Positions 42,172-50,774 are shown, counted from the stretch's first letter. The stretch: 64,000 bases of DNA from Lachnospiraceae bacterium (GCA_902363835.1 CABJBM010000018.1:1-64000), one strand, 5' to 3'. Notes: generated by a model not told the origin, from the letters alone. A program made the numbers and translations.

Positions 42172-42239
42172 ATTATAAAAATCCTCTTGTCATCTGTCAA
42201 TATTGTTTCATTTGTTTCATATTTGTTTCATTTGTTTCA
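42172..42239 (-). promoter_or_regulatory. lacI-operon promoter with four phased TGAAACAA repeats
   Basis: Minus strand: TTGACA (42195-42200), 17-base spacer, TATAAT (42172-42177). Directly upstream are four copies of TGAAACAA (plus-strand TTGTTTCA at 42203, 42212, 42223 and 42232), spaced 9, 11 and 9 bases apart, so roughly on one helix face. Confidence 0.75.
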
Positions 42240-42240
42240 C

Positions 42241-42584
42241 TTTCTTTATTTGTTACTTATGGGGATTTTCAATGTTTCCAAAGTTATTATCTCAACCACG
42301 ACTGAGACAGTTACTTTATTTTTCTACTTTATACCAACTATTTAAGCAGAAAAATTCTACAACGAATTTATTCGTATTCTATCTTCAGCCCTCCTGATTC
42401 TATTTCCATATTCCGGCTTGTTCTTATTAAAATAGCACTCAGGTAATAAGTGCACAAAAACAGAGCCCCCGCATGGGTGTAAAACCCGAAAAGTTCCCTG
42501 GCCTCTTCTTCCTGCATAAAATGCATGGGCAAGTATTATTATGCGTTGTATTTATCGATTAGAAATATATGATGAGGAATTACA
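42241..42584. other. Intergenic region, nothing clear
   Basis: AT-rich sequence between the lacI promoter and the collagen-like gene. GATGAGGAATTACA provides a ribosome-binding site for the latter. No promoter with good consensus was found; a sporulation sigma factor promoter is possible but unproven. Confidence 0.4.
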
Positions 42585-43598
42585 ATGAGCAATTCCGCAT
42601 TACAAATAAACTTAAATATTGCCACATCAATCGAAACCGGATCAAATGTCCTTTTTGATTCAATTGAATATCTTTCAGGAAATATCAGCTATAATCCAGC
42701 AACTGGTACTGTCCTTATTCTGGAGGCCGGAAGATATATCATCCATTGGTGGCTGGCAACACAGTCATCATCATCTTTAAATGGAGCTGCTTTCGCCATA
42801 TCTTCATCGCAGGGTGATCTTATAATAGGTAATTCTCCCATAAAAACAGGAGAAGTATATGGGGTTGGAATTATTGAGGTGGCAGCTGCGCCTGTTACTT
42901 TTTCACTTGTGAATATCAGTACATCAATTGTATACCTTTCCCAACAGGTTCCGCTAAAAGGGACTTTGGTTGTGGACGAAGACGAAACAAACGAAGTCGC
43001 TGGGCCTACTGGTGACACCGGACCCATCGGGCCTACCGGCGATACCGGACCAGTAGCAGCAACTATCCCGTTTTCACTGAGTAAGTACGGCTTATATTTT
43101 TCTACCGATGATCTGGGATATCCTTCACAAATTGGATTTGCTGGTTTTGGTATAAGCGGTTATCAATATATTTTACTTGATCCGGGAGTTTGGGAATCAG
43201 GTGTTATTGTGTTTAATGAAACCATGCAATACGGCAGCTCATTTATTCTTCCTTATGATGCTGTACTGAAAAAAATCTATGTTGTTTTCGCTACTTCAGA
43301 GAATGACACCTTTTCTGATGGTGCAACCATACGACCTTTTGTATGTATTGGAACAGCCAGTTCAGAAGCGACAGAGCTTGCTTATACCATTTTACAAAAT
43401 ACAATAACTTACACTGATCCTTTAGAAGGGGGAATCACATATCCCAAACATACACTCAGATGGGGATCATTGATCGATTTGAATATCAGTCTGCAAGAAG
43501 GAACTTTAGTTGCGGTCATAGCAGGAATAATGGCTGAAAATATTACAGAGCCGCAGTATGGAGGGTTTGTTATAAGCGGAGGATTGTTTTTAGAATAA
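42585..43598 (+). CDS. Collagen-like surface/exosporium-type protein
   Basis: Encodes 337 residues. The N-terminal 130 residues are a beta-rich domain (NPATGTVLILEAGRYIIHWW, LVNISTSIVYLSQQVPLKG) resembling exosporium/C1q-like jelly-roll domains. A short collagen run of Gly-X-Y triplets follows (GPTGDTGPIGPTGDTGP), then a second beta-rich domain of about 180 residues. No signal peptide is visible, as in BclA-type spore surface proteins. It probably ends up on the spore surface. It lies directly upstream of the ACP-BtrH cassette but is separated by 124 bases, so co-expression is only possible. Confidence 0.75.
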   Translation: MSNSALQINLNIATSIETGSNVLFDSIEYLSGNISYNPATGTVLILEAGRYIIHWWLATQSSSSLNGAAFAISSSQGDLIIGNSPIKTGEVYGVGIIEVAAAPVTFSLVNISTSIVYLSQQVPLKGTLVVDEDETNEVAGPTGDTGPIGPTGDTGPVAATIPFSLSKYGLYFSTDDLGYPSQIGFAGFGISGYQYILLDPGVWESGVIVFNETMQYGSSFILPYDAVLKKIYVVFATSENDTFSDGATIRPFVCIGTASSEATELAYTILQNTITYTDPLEGGITYPKHTLRWGSLIDLNISLQEGTLVAVIAGIMAENITEPQYGGFVISGGLFLE

Positions 43599-43722
43599 CA
43601 AAGTGAAAATTTCTGTATGATAAGTTTTTATTTTATAGGCCATCCTCTTTCAATATAAGAAATGTATAATATTACTGCACAGTGAGGTAAACCTAATAAC
43701 TGTAAGCGATCAAATTTTACAG

Positions 43723-43941
43723 ATGATTGATGAAAAAAACTGCTCGTCTGCTTCTGCAGAAAAAAGCAGCAATCTGTATACTGATTTATCCTTTGATTCA
43801 CTTTCCTTTATCACCCTTTTACTGGAAATAGAATCAGCTTATTCAATTACCTTGGAAATCTTAGAAATGGAAAGCTGCCTTTGCGTGGAAAACCTAATAG
43901 CCATAGTAGAAAAAAAGGTAAAAGAGGTGAATGACAAATGA
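43723..43941 (+). CDS. Acyl/peptidyl carrier protein
   Basis: Encodes 72 residues from the first ATG. The motif DLSFDSLSFITLLLEIE is the carrier-protein site: the Ser after Asp is the 4'-phosphopantetheine attachment residue. The LEMESCLCVENLIAIVEKK end forms the last helix. If the ATG is the start, helix I is cut short. Upstream in-frame codons (TVSDQILQ) continue a normal helix I, and GAGGT sits 7 bases before an ATA at 43696, but no ATG, GTG or TTG exists in frame there. It overlaps the next gene by 4 bases. It would carry an acyl or aminoacyl unit activated by the next gene. Confidence 0.75.
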   Translation: MIDEKNCSSASAEKSSNLYTDLSFDSLSFITLLLEIESAYSITLEILEMESCLCVENLIAIVEKKVKEVNDK

Positions 43942-44513
43942 TTATCAATTGGATATTTAATCAGGAAAATGATGAAAACTATATGGCTGCATCTTTTGGT
44001 GCCATTTTGGCAGAGATGATTGTATTTCTCTTAAATATCCAGATAACAAAATATGAAATTACTACTTTGGCAGAACAAGGGGAGGCTTGTGCAGTAATTA
44101 CGTCAAAAGCATATCTCGAACGGCTACAAGACACAGCATCAATTGGCCGAAGTATCATTTTTATCGAAGATATCTATATGTCTGCAGCATGTGCCCCTCT
44201 TGTGAAACCAATGATCAGCAATAATGCCCCAACAGTACTTTTAAGAGGCTTTATCGTCCAACCCAAAGAGGTTGAAGAATGTATCAAGGAAAGCAAGCTT
44301 ACAAAGGATTGCAAGGTTTATGAAAAAAAGGAGAAATTCGGGAATGAAATACTTTGTGCCCAGATAGTAACGAGCCACCTTAAGGTTGCCGCAGAAGACA
44401 TAAAAAAACTCTGCTATATTTATTTGGCAAACTTTGAGTGCCCAAAAGAAATACAGTTTTGCTCTGTCATAGATAAGAATACTGCCGGAAAAACCAGGCG
44501 GTCGGGAGCGTAA
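43938..44513 (+). CDS. Mini adenylation-type protein with ANL C-terminal subdomain
   Basis: Encodes 191 residues. From about residue 95 the sequence follows the C-terminal subdomain of acyl-CoA synthetase/NRPS adenylation enzymes: LLRGFIVQPKEVEECI (hinge and GxxVxPxEVE), GNEILCAQIV, and FECPKEIQFCSV ending in NTAGKTRRSG, which holds the catalytic Lys position of GKxxR. The N-terminal ATP-binding core (about 400 residues with the P-loop TSGTTG) is absent. The first 95 residues (ASFGAILAEMIVFLLNIQIT, TSKAYLERLQDTA) could be a much reduced remainder. Either a partner supplies the core, or this is a degenerate or novel mini-enzyme. It overlaps the carrier gene by 4 bases and is 5 bases from the BtrH-like gene. 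Confidence 0.6.
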   Translation: MIINWIFNQENDENYMAASFGAILAEMIVFLLNIQITKYEITTLAEQGEACAVITSKAYLERLQDTASIGRSIIFIEDIYMSAACAPLVKPMISNNAPTVLLRGFIVQPKEVEECIKESKLTKDCKVYEKKEKFGNEILCAQIVTSHLKVAAEDIKKLCYIYLANFECPKEIQFCSVIDKNTAGKTRRSGA

Positions 44514-44518
44514 GAAAA

Positions 44519-45352
44519 ATGAACCTGATTTCATTTAAGGGATTAAATTGCTATCAAAATTGTATCATAAGCATTGCTCAATATTTTGGAATAGAGTATT
44601 CATTGGCTTTTTCTAGTCTTTGGTCTGAAGTGGATTTTCTTTATGAGAATTATTTTCAAATTTATTCTTCGCGGCGCATGCTTATAAATATGGAAACATT
44701 GGGGTTAAAGGTAGAAAACACCCTTTCTGTTTCACCGGAACAGGCAAAAGAGAAGTTTGATATGCTCGTGAACAAAAGAATGGCTATCATTGGAATAGAT
44801 GCTTACTTTCTTCCTTGGAGCCCAATATATAAACTTGCACATGAAAAACATTATTTAATTATACAAAAAAAATCTTCAAGCACACTTTCGTGTTTTGACC
44901 CTTCGTATAAAGAAGAAAACGCAAAAATGGCTTATATGGATATAGCTCCTTATATTTTTAACCTGCGCTCATTAGAATTAGTAAAAAAACAATCCCTGGG
45001 CATAACACACATGCAGGAAGCAAAGACAATTGTACGAGATCAACCAGTAACACAGCAAAAAATCACCGAAAAAATTAAAACATGTGAAAACAATGAGGAA
45101 TTGCTTATGCTGGGAAGATATATTGATGCCATGATCAATAACCGCCATCTTTATCACTATTATCTAAATACTGCTTTGCCTTCTGATGAATACTTTAATG
45201 AGGGTTATTTCTACCGCTGGAATTGTGTAAAAAATGGACTTTTTAAGGCCTTTTTACTTAAAAAGCATGATAAAATCCTGGAGGAGGTTGTATTACTTTT
45301 TCACGAATTGATGAACGAAGAACTGGAAATGGCAAAAACCATGCTCTTGTAA
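44519..45352 (+). CDS. BtrH-like N-terminal-domain protein (acyl transfer from carrier protein)
   Basis: Encodes 277 residues. The N-terminus FKGLNCYQNCIISIAQYFGI matches the butirosin biosynthesis protein H N-terminal domain, with its conserved Cys in the N-C-x-x-N-C motif and a later EKHYLIIQKK / CFDPSY segment (His and Asp of a peptidase-C39-like triad). BtrH moves an acyl group from a carrier protein to an aminoglycoside amine. With the carrier and ANL-type genes adjacent, the most direct reading is an acyl- or aminoacyl-transferase. It lacks clear homology in the last 100 residues (helical). It ends the cassette. Confidence 0.7.
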   Translation: MNLISFKGLNCYQNCIISIAQYFGIEYSLAFSSLWSEVDFLYENYFQIYSSRRMLINMETLGLKVENTLSVSPEQAKEKFDMLVNKRMAIIGIDAYFLPWSPIYKLAHEKHYLIIQKKSSSTLSCFDPSYKEENAKMAYMDIAPYIFNLRSLELVKKQSLGITHMQEAKTIVRDQPVTQQKITEKIKTCENNEELLMLGRYIDAMINNRHLYHYYLNTALPSDEYFNEGYFYRWNCVKNGLFKAFLLKKHDKILEEVVLLFHELMNEELEMAKTMLL

Positions 45353-45580
45353 GTTGATTTTTAGACATTGACAAACTAATATCAGAAATAATGTCTGCTG
45401 TATTGACAAGATTTCCTGTCTCAGAAAGCCTCCAGGCTGAGTAATACCATTACATCAGTTTGGAAGTTTACATAAAATTCACGATATTCTCTCACCATTT
45501 AATTCTGATTTTTATCTTACGCTTTCTGTCACTCATATAAATCCTGCTGTCAAAAATCTATTTATAATTGAGACTTGCCA
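45353..45580. other. Convergent intergenic region, nothing clear
   Basis: A 228-base stretch between the BtrH-like gene and the convergent kinase gene. No gene, strong terminator or repeat is evident. A candidate short autoinducer-peptide gene was looked for on both strands and not found. Confidence 0.4.
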
Positions 45581-46924
45581 TTAAATGCTTTTATGTAGGC
45601 CAGAAACCTTAGGAATGCTTATCACTATTTTAAAAACTTTTGCCGCCTGATCCGGTTCTATATGCAATACCCCTTCCAGATTTTCCACCGTTTCCTCTAT
45701 AATGCGCAAGCCAAGGCCGTGATAATCTTTATTTTTTTTCGTAGTCTCAAGTCTTTGGCCGGATCTCAGCAACACTCCGTTAAAGGAATTGACGATTTCA
45801 ATGGAATCCCATTCCGAATTCCCGCTGCTTGTGATTTGAATAAATTGATCCTGCCCAGACATTTTACTGCAGGCCTCAATGGCATTATCAATTGCATTGG
45901 AAAAAATATAAACAATGTCCAAATCTGATATTTGGCTGTTTTCAGAAAGATAAGCCTGAGCTGAAAAAGAAATACCTCTTTCTTCACAAACTCGGGCAGC
46001 ATCATGGATGATTGCATCCAGCAGAAAATTATTGGAATAAGATTTATGAATCAGTAATTTCTGCTGCATCGAATTGTTTACACCATCTAAAATCTGGGTT
46101 GCTTTCTCATACTCTTTGTTTTGTAACAAAGAGTTAACGGAGGTCATGATTCTTTTATAATCATGCTGGAATATACGAAAGCTCTCCGTAAACTTTTTAT
46201 TGGATTGATAATGGGCCATTTGACGCGAAAGCTGCTCCTGCAGCTTCCGGGTATGCATCTCATATTTAAGCAATTCAAATACTTTCATGGTATGGTCAAA
46301 GACAAATATCAGCCATATTTTACTTACAATACATATGGCCAGATATAAAACTGAAAACCAGGTTTGTTTGACCTCAATGTAATAACTGCCATTGCTTAAA
46401 ACAATCAGAAGTACCAGATTTGATATAAGATAAATGACAACAAGCCGGAGCTGCTCCTTATTATTAATTAGATTTCCGGAATTGCTATCCGGAACAACTG
46501 CCTTGCGGATAAGCAGGTTAATTAATATAGACAAAAAAATAGCTAATGCCAATGCAATATCATGACTGATTTCATTTTGTAAAATGTCAAAAACAGTGGT
46601 ATCCATTACCATGGATAATACAGAACAAATAATTCCTCTGCTGCTGTATAAAGAAAAAGCATAAATGCTTCCGGCATAAATTATTTGTAATCCATTCACA
46701 TAGAAAAAAAGATAAACAATTAACATGACCGAAACCATCATGTTTAAAATTGTAAATAAATCATTCTGAAATAAATAAGATGGTAAAGTAGTTCCAACAT
46801 CAATAACAACAGCAGCAATATATAAGAGCCAATGATTTCTTTTCCTGTGAAATACCTGTATAAAATATACCAGAATAAAGATATCATAAATACTAAGCAG
46901 CAAAGCAATCCTTAATAGATGCAT
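45581..46924 (-). CDS. Orphan sensor histidine kinase, GHKL/AgrC type
   Basis: Encodes 447 residues. Residues 1-215 contain about six membrane spans without an extracellular domain. The dimerisation helix has FQHDYKRIM with the likely phospho-His, followed by the ATPase motifs NAIDNAIEAC (N box) and YHGLGLRIIEETV (G box). It resembles quorum-sensing AgrC-like kinases. No response regulator gene lies on either side, and no AgrB/D gene is seen. AAGGAG precedes the ATG. The LytTR protein at 35.6 kb has no receiver domain, so it is not an obvious partner. Confidence 0.88.
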   Translation of the reverse strand: MHLLRIALLLSIYDIFILVYFIQVFHRKRNHWLLYIAAVVIDVGTTLPSYLFQNDLFTILNMMVSVMLIVYLFFYVNGLQIIYAGSIYAFSLYSSRGIICSVLSMVMDTTVFDILQNEISHDIALALAIFLSILINLLIRKAVVPDSNSGNLINNKEQLRLVVIYLISNLVLLIVLSNGSYYIEVKQTWFSVLYLAICIVSKIWLIFVFDHTMKVFELLKYEMHTRKLQEQLSRQMAHYQSNKKFTESFRIFQHDYKRIMTSVNSLLQNKEYEKATQILDGVNNSMQQKLLIHKSYSNNFLLDAIIHDAARVCEERGISFSAQAYLSENSQISDLDIVYIFSNAIDNAIEACSKMSGQDQFIQITSSGNSEWDSIEIVNSFNGVLLRSGQRLETTKKNKDYHGLGLRIIEETVENLEGVLHIEPDQAAKVFKIVISIPKVSGLHKSI

Positions 46925-47322
46925 GGTCTTTCACTCCTTACTGTCATTATCGAATAAAAACTTTCTTTTCGTATGAGTATTATTTATAACACAATTGTCC
47001 GTTGCTGATGCGGACTCTCTTTATAATATTAATTACCAGCAGATTCATATTTTCTCGAATCAGCCATATTACAAAAGCCAGCCGCAAATCATTACCGGAT
47101 AAAATGCAATTAAAAAAACTCATTTTTTTCCATGTTGTATCTTATCAGAAACAAAGCAAAAAGGGGGAACTGAGTTCTTAATCAGGCATTAGAAGAACCG
47201 AATTTTATATTTATTGGAGAATTTTGTCGAATTATCAGGTTAAAGATTGCGGAAACAGGAGGTATTTGCAATCCTTAATTTAAATCAGATTTGATTCACA
47301 GGATAGACTTCCTATGGTACCA
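46925..47322. other. Intergenic region upstream of the histidine kinase
   Basis: About 400 bases with scattered -10-like elements (TATAAT at 47029-47034 on the plus strand) but no intact gene, no strong repeat and no recognisable RNA. Short protein-like stretches occur but cannot be assigned. Confidence 0.35.
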
Positions 47323-47377
47323 AAAAACAGAGCATTTTGCCGCTGCCCTTAATGCAGACGGCAAAATGCCCTGTTTT
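47323..47377 (-). terminator. Terminator of nrdD-nrdG
   Basis: AAACAG-A-GCATTTTGCCG pairs with CGGCAAAATGC-C-CTGTTT, followed by a T-run on the minus strand, just 1 base after the nrdG stop. Confidence 0.85.
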
Positions 47378-47378
47378 C

Positions 47379-47897
47379 TTATTCCCACAGCACAATCTTT
47401 CCCAAAGAAAGGGAATCCTGTACTTTAATGATCCGCTGGTTGGAGGATCCTCTAAACCGCAGCCTCAGATTCTTTTTTTCCACTTCAAACTTTCCGTCTA
47501 CCAGAACATCCAGACAGGCTAAGATCCCCTTTGTCTCAGGAAGTCTTTCCGCCATGTCCCCCAGGATGTCCCCTTCAAAATCATAGCCTGTGTAACACCA
47601 GATGGTCTTTTCCGGAAACCGCTCCTTTACCTTCTTCACCAGGGAGAAAATTCCCTTTTGATTTGCCGGATCCATGGGTTCTCCTCCCAAAAGGCTTAAG
47701 CCGGCAATGTAAGTATGGTCTAAATATTCCAGTATCTTTTCTGTGGTTTCCGGCCCGTATTCCTGACCGTAATGGAAATCCCATGCTTCTGAATTAAAGC
47801 ATTCCCTGCAGCGGTGGGTGCATCCGCTGACAAATAAAGATACCCTGACTCCCGGTCCGTTTGCTACATCCGTAGGCTTTATGGTCGCATAATTCAT
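47379..47897 (-). CDS. nrdG: Anaerobic ribonucleotide reductase activating protein
   Basis: Encodes 172 residues. It has the radical SAM motif GCTHRCREC with the N-terminal DVANGPGVRVSLFVS, and LSLLGGEPMDP for SAM binding. It generates the glycyl radical on NrdD. The ATG at 47897 has AGGAGG 6 bases upstream; in-frame sequence upstream overlaps nrdD and has no ribosome-binding site. It is 11 bases after nrdD. Confidence 0.96.
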   Translation of the reverse strand: MNYATIKPTDVANGPGVRVSLFVSGCTHRCRECFNSEAWDFHYGQEYGPETTEKILEYLDHTYIAGLSLLGGEPMDPANQKGIFSLVKKVKERFPEKTIWCYTGYDFEGDILGDMAERLPETKGILACLDVLVDGKFEVEKKNLRLRFRGSSNQRIIKVQDSLSLGKIVLWE

Positions 47898-47908
47898 AAC
47901 ACAGCCTC

Positions 47909-50038
47909 CTACAGATGAAGAACCCTGGATTTGATCTCCTTTGTCTTCCCGGTGTTCCAAAAATTCTCTCCCAGGTAACCGCAGGTCCTTCTGGTCACAT
48001 TCATTCGTTTCTTGTCTTTGTTATGGCACTGAGGGCATTCCCATTCCATGTCGTCGTTGATGATGATCTCGCCGTCAAAGCCGCATTCCTGGCAAAAGTC
48101 TGATTTGGTGTTAAACTCCGCATACTGAATGTTATCGTAAATAAACCTTACCACTTCCTCCATTGCTTCCAGATTATTCTGCATGTTGGGGACTTCCACA
48201 TAAGAAATGGCCCCGCCTGAGGAAATCTTCTGGAACTTACTTTCAAAGTTGAACTTGGTAAATGCGTCAATGGATTCCCGCACGTCAACATGATAGGAGT
48301 TGGTATAATATCCCTTATCCGTCACATCGGGTATGATTCCAAACCGTTCCCTGTCGATTTTTGCGAACCGGTAGCAAAGAGACTCCGCAGGTGTTCCGTA
48401 TAAGCCAAAGCCAAGGCCGGTCTCCTTTTTCCATTGGTCCACAGCCTTTTTCATGCGGTCCATGACGCGAAGGGCAAATTCCTCCCCTTCCGGAGCCGTA
48501 TGGCTGACCCCTTTCATGAGCTTTGTCATCTCATAAAGGCCGATGTATCCCAGGGAAATGGTGGAGTAGCCATTGTGAAGCAGGGGATCAATCTTTTCTC
48601 CCTTTTTAAGCCGGGCAATAGCTCCATACTGCCAGTGAATAGGGCTTACATCAGAAAGGGTTCCTTCCAGGGACTTATGCCTGCACATCAGGGATTCATA
48701 GCACAGATCCAGGCGCTCTTCCAAAATCTTCCAGAAGGTATCCTCATCTCCTTTTGCCAGAATTCCGATCTGAGGCAGATTAAGGCTTACCACTCCCTGA
48801 TTAAACCTTCCCTCAAACTTGTAATTGCCGTTCTCATCCTTCCAGGTAGACAAAAAGCTTCTGCAGCCCATACAGCTGAACACATTTCCTTCGTAATTTT
48901 CCCGCATCTTCTTAGCGGAAATGTAATCCGGATACATGCGCTTGGAGGAGCATTTTACAGCCAGTTTGGTTATGTAATCATATTGTCCGCCCTTTAAGCA
49001 GTTATTCTCATCCAGCACATAAATCAGCTTTGGAAATGCAGGTGTGACATAGGCCCCTGCTTCGTTCTTGATTCCTTCCAGTCTCTGGCGGAGGACTTCC
49101 TCCACGATCATGGCATTTTCCCTGATGTATTCATCGTTTTCATCAAGGCATAAAAACAGAGTGACAAAAGGTGCCTGCCCGTTGGTGGTCATTAAGGTAT
49201 TGATCTGGTACTGAATGGTCTGGACGCCGGATTTCAGCTCATCTCTCAGACGAATGGCAGCCATCTTTTCCACCATTTCTTTCGTAAGCGTATCTCCGAA
49301 TTCTTCACGGATCTGATTATGGAATTTATTGTTGCTTTTTCTTAAGTATTTTCCCAAGTGACGGATATCCACGGACTGGCCGCCGTACTGATTGCTGGCG
49401 ACAGCCGCAATGATCTGGGTCATGACAGTACATGCCACCTGAAAGCTCTTAGGGCTCTCGATCATTTTCTCGTTCATCACGGTACCGTTATCCAGCATAT
49501 CGCCTATATTGATCAGGCAGCAGTTAAAAATAGGCTGCACAAAATAATCCGCATCATGGAAATGAATGGCTCCCTGCTCATGAGCAAGGGAAATCCGCTC
49601 AGGAAGAAGCATCCGTTTTGTTAAGTCCCTGGACACCTCTCCTGCAATATAATCTCTCTGGGTGGAAGCCAGTATGGTATTTTTATTGGAATTTTCCTCT
49701 GCCAGTTCTTTATTCTCGTTCTTGATCAGCTTGAGGATAGACTCATCCGTTGTATTTGCTTTCCTGAGAAGCGCCCTCTGGTAACGGTATATGATATACT
49801 TTTTGGAAAGGGTGTACTTATTCTTATTTACAAGACCACTCTCGATCATGTCCTGGATGGTCTCCACGTTGATCACATCCCCTGCGTGGCTCTCCACATA
49901 ATCCAGTATCCCATCGATCATTTCCTCTGCAGCCTGCTCACAAGCTTCTACTTCCGAATTCGCCTTCCGAATGGCCGTAACGATCTTTTCTCTGTCATAC
50001 TCTACAATCCTGCCGTCCCGCTTTTGAACCTTAATCAT
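47909..50038 (-). CDS. nrdD: Anaerobic ribonucleoside-triphosphate reductase
   Basis: Encodes 709 residues. An N-terminal ATP-cone (KVQKRDGRIVEYDREKIV, about residues 1-90) is followed by the catalytic core and a C-terminal zinc site (CQECGFDGE, CPQC). The glycyl-radical loop RRTCGYLGENFWNTGK lies at the end. It makes dNTPs without oxygen. The ATG at 50038 follows AAGGTGACAGGA. The promoter region carries a candidate NrdR box. It is operonic with nrdG. Confidence 0.97.
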   Translation of the reverse strand: MIKVQKRDGRIVEYDREKIVTAIRKANSEVEACEQAAEEMIDGILDYVESHAGDVINVETIQDMIESGLVNKNKYTLSKKYIIYRYQRALLRKANTTDESILKLIKNENKELAEENSNKNTILASTQRDYIAGEVSRDLTKRMLLPERISLAHEQGAIHFHDADYFVQPIFNCCLINIGDMLDNGTVMNEKMIESPKSFQVACTVMTQIIAAVASNQYGGQSVDIRHLGKYLRKSNNKFHNQIREEFGDTLTKEMVEKMAAIRLRDELKSGVQTIQYQINTLMTTNGQAPFVTLFLCLDENDEYIRENAMIVEEVLRQRLEGIKNEAGAYVTPAFPKLIYVLDENNCLKGGQYDYITKLAVKCSSKRMYPDYISAKKMRENYEGNVFSCMGCRSFLSTWKDENGNYKFEGRFNQGVVSLNLPQIGILAKGDEDTFWKILEERLDLCYESLMCRHKSLEGTLSDVSPIHWQYGAIARLKKGEKIDPLLHNGYSTISLGYIGLYEMTKLMKGVSHTAPEGEEFALRVMDRMKKAVDQWKKETGLGFGLYGTPAESLCYRFAKIDRERFGIIPDVTDKGYYTNSYHVDVRESIDAFTKFNFESKFQKISSGGAISYVEVPNMQNNLEAMEEVVRFIYDNIQYAEFNTKSDFCQECGFDGEIIINDDMEWECPQCHNKDKKRMNVTRRTCGYLGENFWNTGKTKEIKSRVLHL

Positions 50039-50085
50039 TCCTGTCACCTTAACCTCTTCTATATTTTGTATCTTTAGTTGTAATT

Positions 50086-50129
50086 ACACTACATCTAGTG
50101 CTTTTCTAATTATACACTACACAAAGAAA
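50086..50129. promoter_or_regulatory. Candidate NrdR boxes in the nrdD promoter
   Basis: ACACTACATCTAGTGC (50086-50101) is a near-palindromic 16-mer close to the NrdR consensus. A second, weaker copy begins ACACTACACAAAG at 50114. A minus-strand TATAAT overlaps the second site, which suits repression. Confidence 0.5.
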
Positions 50130-50153
50130 AAGTAAAGGGGATTTTTTCATCTT

Positions 50154-50774
50154 TTACCGGATAAAATTTGTTCTGGGAATTTCTTCCCTGGCAGGAAGGC
50201 TGATTCCTGCGGCCTTTCCCACTTCCAGACATTTTAACAGCCATGCCATATTTTTTCCCAGAGTTCTCATGGTGTGAAGCCCTTCCAAATCCTGCTCAAC
50301 CTCCTGAGGCGTAAATCCGTGAACCATGTTCCAGTAAGAGGAGGAAACCACCGGCATCTGGGCAATGGTAAAATACTTGTTTAAAGCATCAAGAGAAGCG
50401 GTGGTTCCTGCCCTCCGGGCGGAAACAACGGCCGCTCCCGGCTTAAAGGCAAAATTTCGTCCTGCATAAAACAAACGGTCCAGAAAAGCAAGTACTGTGC
50501 CGTTAGGGGAAGCATAGTAAACCGGAGAACCTATCACCAGCCCTGCTGCTGTTTCCATTTTATCCAGCACCTGGTTAACCATGTCATAAGTAAACACGCA
50601 CCTTCCTGTTTCTGAGCACTTCTGACAGGCAATACAGCCATGAACAGACTGGCTCCCAACGTGAAAAAGTTCAGTTTCAATGCCTTCCTCATTCAAAGAC
50701 CTTTCCACCTCAAGGAGGGCCCGGTTGGTGCAGCCGCTCTCATGAGGGCTTCCATTTAACAGTATTACATTCAT
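50154..50774 (-). CDS. Flavodoxin-fold NAD(P)H-dependent FMN reductase
   Basis: Encodes 206 residues. The FMN-binding start NVILLNGSPHESGCTNRALL is typical of NADPH-dependent FMN reductase/iron-sulfur flavoproteins. A CIACQKC motif near residue 48 is the two-Cys motif of that group. GSPVYYASPNGTVLAFLDRL is the second FMN loop. It probably transfers electrons as a soluble enzyme. The partner is unknown. Start ATG at 50774, with AAGGATGGATGA upstream. Confidence 0.9.
   Translation of the reverse strand: MNVILLNGSPHESGCTNRALLEVERSLNEEGIETELFHVGSQSVHGCIACQKCSETGRCVFTYDMVNQVLDKMETAAGLVIGSPVYYASPNGTVLAFLDRLFYAGRNFAFKPGAAVVSARRAGTTASLDALNKYFTIAQMPVVSSSYWNMVHGFTPQEVEQDLEGLHTMRTLGKNMAWLLKCLEVGKAAGISLPAREEIPRTNFIR

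Noticed and set aside
42203..42239. Short direct repeats that could suggest a CRISPR array
   Set aside because: Units are 8 bases with 1-3 base gaps, no spacers and no cas genes; they are best read as operator repeats. No CRISPR array was seen anywhere in the window.
45353..45580. Possible autoinducer-peptide gene next to the AgrC-like kinase
   Set aside because: Only a 14-codon frame without a typical AgrD pattern was found on the minus strand.
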